Positions 62,225-64,000 of a stretch of DNA of 64,000 nt are shown piece after piece (positions within the stretch are counted from its first letter, which is position 1; every line of letters starts with the position of its first letter). The translations under genes were made by a program, and so were the position numbers. Location of the stretch: the NCBI GenBank assembly GCA_021770345.1, contig JAETRD010000011.1, positions 1 to 64,000 of the forward strand, in the 5' to 3' direction. The stretch comes from Lachnospiraceae bacterium. GTDB taxonomy: Bacteria > Bacillota > Clostridia > Lachnospirales > Lachnospiraceae. Under the pieces are notes generated by a model, which was not told the DNA's origin, searched no databases, and was given only the letters and a program-made list of their open reading frames with translations.

Positions 62225-63539
62225 ACGATTACAGTTCCAACTGACCCTGCTCTGTTCCGCCGTGACCGGAATGCTTTTGTTGATTCTGACCATCGTCTGT
62301 CTGGTTATCGCGGAAAAAAATCAGGAAAGGAGCCGCTACAGCTCTTTTTTAAGCCAGGTGTCCTCCATTCTGACCAATTTAGAACAGCAGGACGTAGTCT
62401 CCCTCCAGTGGCTCAACCAGATGCGGGAAAAGAACGGCTGCGAATTTGTCATCTACGACAACGGCCTGCCCCTGTTTTCCCAGTGCCTGACGTCCCCCGA
62501 AGAACAGCTCGGTGAGGAAATCATCGCACGCGCCATAGATACCGCAAGAGACGACTACGCGCTGGATCTGTTTTTCGACAACGGCAGCACCCTGCCCCGC
62601 CATGCGGAATTTCCGCTGGCCGTCGGCAAGATGTCCTGCTATGTCTCGGCCGGCGTTATCCCAAAAAATAACGGCATCCTCTCCGTTCTGATTTTTTACG
62701 ATCTGAGAGCGGCAAAGCGCGCCGTCCTCTCACAGCGCCTGTCGTTTGCGGCTGCGGATTTTTGCGTGCTGCTGCTCCTTTCGGCTTTCTACTATCTGTT
62801 TACCGGCCGTATGCTGCAGCCCATTGCAGAAAACAACCGACGGCAGACGCACTTTGTCGCCTCCGCCTCCCACGAGCTGCGCACGCCGCTCGCGGTCATC
62901 CTCTCCGGTGCGGAAGCCTTGGAGAAATCCGAAGACGCCGAAGGGCGGCGTCATTTTGGACAGCTCATCCGGCAGGAAGGACGCCGGATGGAAAAGCTCC
63001 TCTCGGACATGCTGCTGCTCGCAGGCTCCGATGCAAACACGCCTGCCCTCTCCCCCGCGCCGTGCCAGCCGGACGAGCTGCTGCTTTCCGCCTACGAAAA
63101 ATATGAGCTGCTTGCTGCGAGAAAGCAGATTTCCCTCTCCATGCGGCTGCCGGAAGACAGTCTTTCGGACATGTTCTGCGACGGCGACCGCATCCTGCAG
63201 ATTCTGTTCATCCTCCTTGACAACGCGCTTTTCTATACGCCGTCCGGCGGTTCGGTCACGCTCGCCTTAGACACCGACCGAAACGCTGCTCTCACGATTT
63301 TTCGCGTCATCGATACCGGCTGCGGTATCCCCGACGACGAAAAGCCGCATATTTTCGAACGCTTCTACCGTGCGGAGCGCTCCCGCACCGACAGGGAGCA
63401 TTTCGGCCTCGGCCTGTGCATCGCAAAGGAGCTCGCGGACGCCCACCGCGGGAAACTCCTCGTGACCGACAATCCGGGCGGCGGCACCTGCTTTTCGCTC
63501 GTGCTCAAAAACAATACCTCCGCAAAGCCGACCCTCTGA
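62217..63539 (+). CDS. Sensor histidine kinase
   Basis: This 440-residue kinase has two membrane helices (about 10-32 and 177-197) around an extracytoplasmic sensor of about 145 residues with no known domain by eye. There is no clear HAMP. HisKA with His219 (ASASHELRTPLAVILSG) and HATPase (LLDNALFYTPSGG, DTGCGIPDDE, FGLGLCIAKEL) follow. It forms a pair with the response regulator. It may sense the same ligand as the propeller-binding protein, or that protein's loaded state; this is inference from gene order. Confidence 0.93.
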   Translation: MFKRLQFQLTLLCSAVTGMLLLILTIVCLVIAEKNQERSRYSSFLSQVSSILTNLEQQDVVSLQWLNQMREKNGCEFVIYDNGLPLFSQCLTSPEEQLGEEIIARAIDTARDDYALDLFFDNGSTLPRHAEFPLAVGKMSCYVSAGVIPKNNGILSVLIFYDLRAAKRAVLSQRLSFAAADFCVLLLLSAFYYLFTGRMLQPIAENNRRQTHFVASASHELRTPLAVILSGAEALEKSEDAEGRRHFGQLIRQEGRRMEKLLSDMLLLAGSDANTPALSPAPCQPDELLLSAYEKYELLAARKQISLSMRLPEDSLSDMFCDGDRILQILFILLDNALFYTPSGGSVTLALDTDRNAALTIFRVIDTGCGIPDDEKPHIFERFYRAERSRTDREHFGLGLCIAKELADAHRGKLLVTDNPGGGTCFSLVLKNNTSAKPTL

Positions 63540-63573
63540 CTGCAAGCCGGGTACGGTAGCACACGCAGACAGG

Positions 63574-63605
63574 CAGGGGGGAGCCGCCATACGGCAGCTC
63601 CCCCT
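63574..63605. terminator. GC-rich hairpin between the convergent kinase and trpS genes
   Basis: CAGGGGG pairs with CCCCCTG, with an inner GCCG/CGGC stem. It lies between the two convergent stop codons. No long T-run follows on either strand, so termination efficiency is uncertain. Confidence 0.5.
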
Positions 63606-63622
63606 GTCCCTTACAGATATTC

Positions 63623-64000
63623 TTATTTCGCGTATTTTGCCCGCTGCTCCGCGAGGAACTCCGGCGTCTCGAAATAGTCGATCTTCATCGCATGTTTTAC
63701 CTCGGCGAGCGTCTCTGCGGCCGCCGCCTGCGCCTTTTTCGTGCCCTCGCGCAGAATCTCGTACACGTCGTCGATTCTGCTCTCATACTCCGCGCGCCGC
63801 GCGCGGATCGGCGCCAGCTCCTCCTGCATCACATGGTTTAAAAACTTCTTGACTTTCACATCCCCGAGACCGCCGCGCATATAGTGCGCTTTGAGCTCGT
63901 CGAGATTCGCGTACTCCGGCAGATATTCGGCGAAATGCCCGTCCGTGCAGAACGCGTCGAGATAGGTGAACACGGTGTTCCCCTCAAGCTTGCCCGGATC
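63623..64000 (-). CDS. trpS: Tryptophan-tRNA ligase, C-terminal part (runs off the window)
   Basis: The frame is open through base 64000, and 125 residues are visible. The segment LEGNTVFTYLDAF, MRGGLGDVKVKKFLNHVM and the helical end with IRARRAEYESRIDDVYEIL match the C-terminal, anticodon-side part of clostridial TrpRS. The HIGH and KMSKS motifs lie outside the window. It is convergent with the kinase gene. The family call rests on the C-terminal blocks and is fairly sure. Confidence 0.85.
   Translation of the reverse strand, partial: DPGKLEGNTVFTYLDAFCTDGHFAEYLPEYANLDELKAHYMRGGLGDVKVKKFLNHVMQEELAPIRARRAEYESRIDDVYEILREGTKKAQAAAAETLAEVKHAMKIDYFETPEFLAEQRAKYAK

Noticed and set aside
1-64000. 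CRISPR array, prophage or complete insertion sequence
   Set aside because: No spaced repeat array, integrase, terminase, capsid or intact transposase gene was found; the tandem repeats seen are inside coding genes or in one leader.

Overview
The window is chromosomal DNA from an endospore-forming Clostridia, most likely a gut Lachnospiraceae. This rests on gene content: gpr-spoIIP with a sigma-G-type promoter, a Csp-like subtilase, rpsT beside gpr, comEC-holA, a WalRK-like two-component pair, AraC-controlled glycosidase loci, and GGAGG-type ribosome binding sites. The left edge cuts an Rpn/PD-(D/E)XK gene and the right edge cuts trpS. I see no tRNA, rRNA, CRISPR array, intact insertion sequence or prophage.

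Layout. 1-2.3 kb: partial Rpn-family gene, then an S8 serine protease. 2.3-8.9 kb: a methyl-accepting chemotaxis protein and a sugar operon (GPH/MFS symporter, alpha/alpha-barrel glycosidase, AraC regulator). 9-10.9 kb: asparagine synthetase. 10.9-14.7 kb: two surface proteins of unknown function (a YD/RHS-like lipoprotein and a membrane-anchored protein) behind a promoter whose 17-bp spacer contains a G8 tract, a candidate phase-variable switch. 14.8-16.9 kb: a GH3 glycosidase with its own promoter and a palindromic operator, repeated exactly 112 bp upstream. 16.9-30.6 kb: a plant-glycoside locus with an RbsA/RbsC-type ABC importer, an internal hairpin, GH3, GH78 alpha-L-rhamnosidase, GH43 and a PAP2 phosphatase, a divergent AraC regulator, and beta-phosphoglucomutase.

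30.7-33.5 kb: spoIIP and gpr (sporulation and germination) divergent from rpsT. 33.7-35.4 kb: an ECF sigma factor and its overlapping putative anti-sigma factor. 35.6-43.1 kb: comEA-like, walR, walK, GerMN lipoprotein, comEC and holA, in that transcription order, behind an unusual leader holding a promoter, an intrinsic terminator and two repeated hairpins. 43.1-49.4 kb: arginine operon argC-GNAT-argJ-argB-argD plus a solute-binding protein. 49.7-50.8 kb: divergent argG, which lacks the usual C-terminal tail and directly abuts a convergent MocR-type regulator. 52.3-55.0 kb: a DUF2225 protein and glnS.

55.1-63.5 kb holds the most unusual system. One operon has a solute-binding lipoprotein fused to an N-terminal Asp-box-like propeller region, two MalF/MalG-type permeases without an ATPase, an HlyD/MacA-type adaptor and a small MacB-periplasmic-domain-like membrane protein. 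A two-component system is divergently transcribed from it. The parts suggest an envelope sensing or transport machine that does not match a standard sugar importer or MacAB exporter; its function is unknown.
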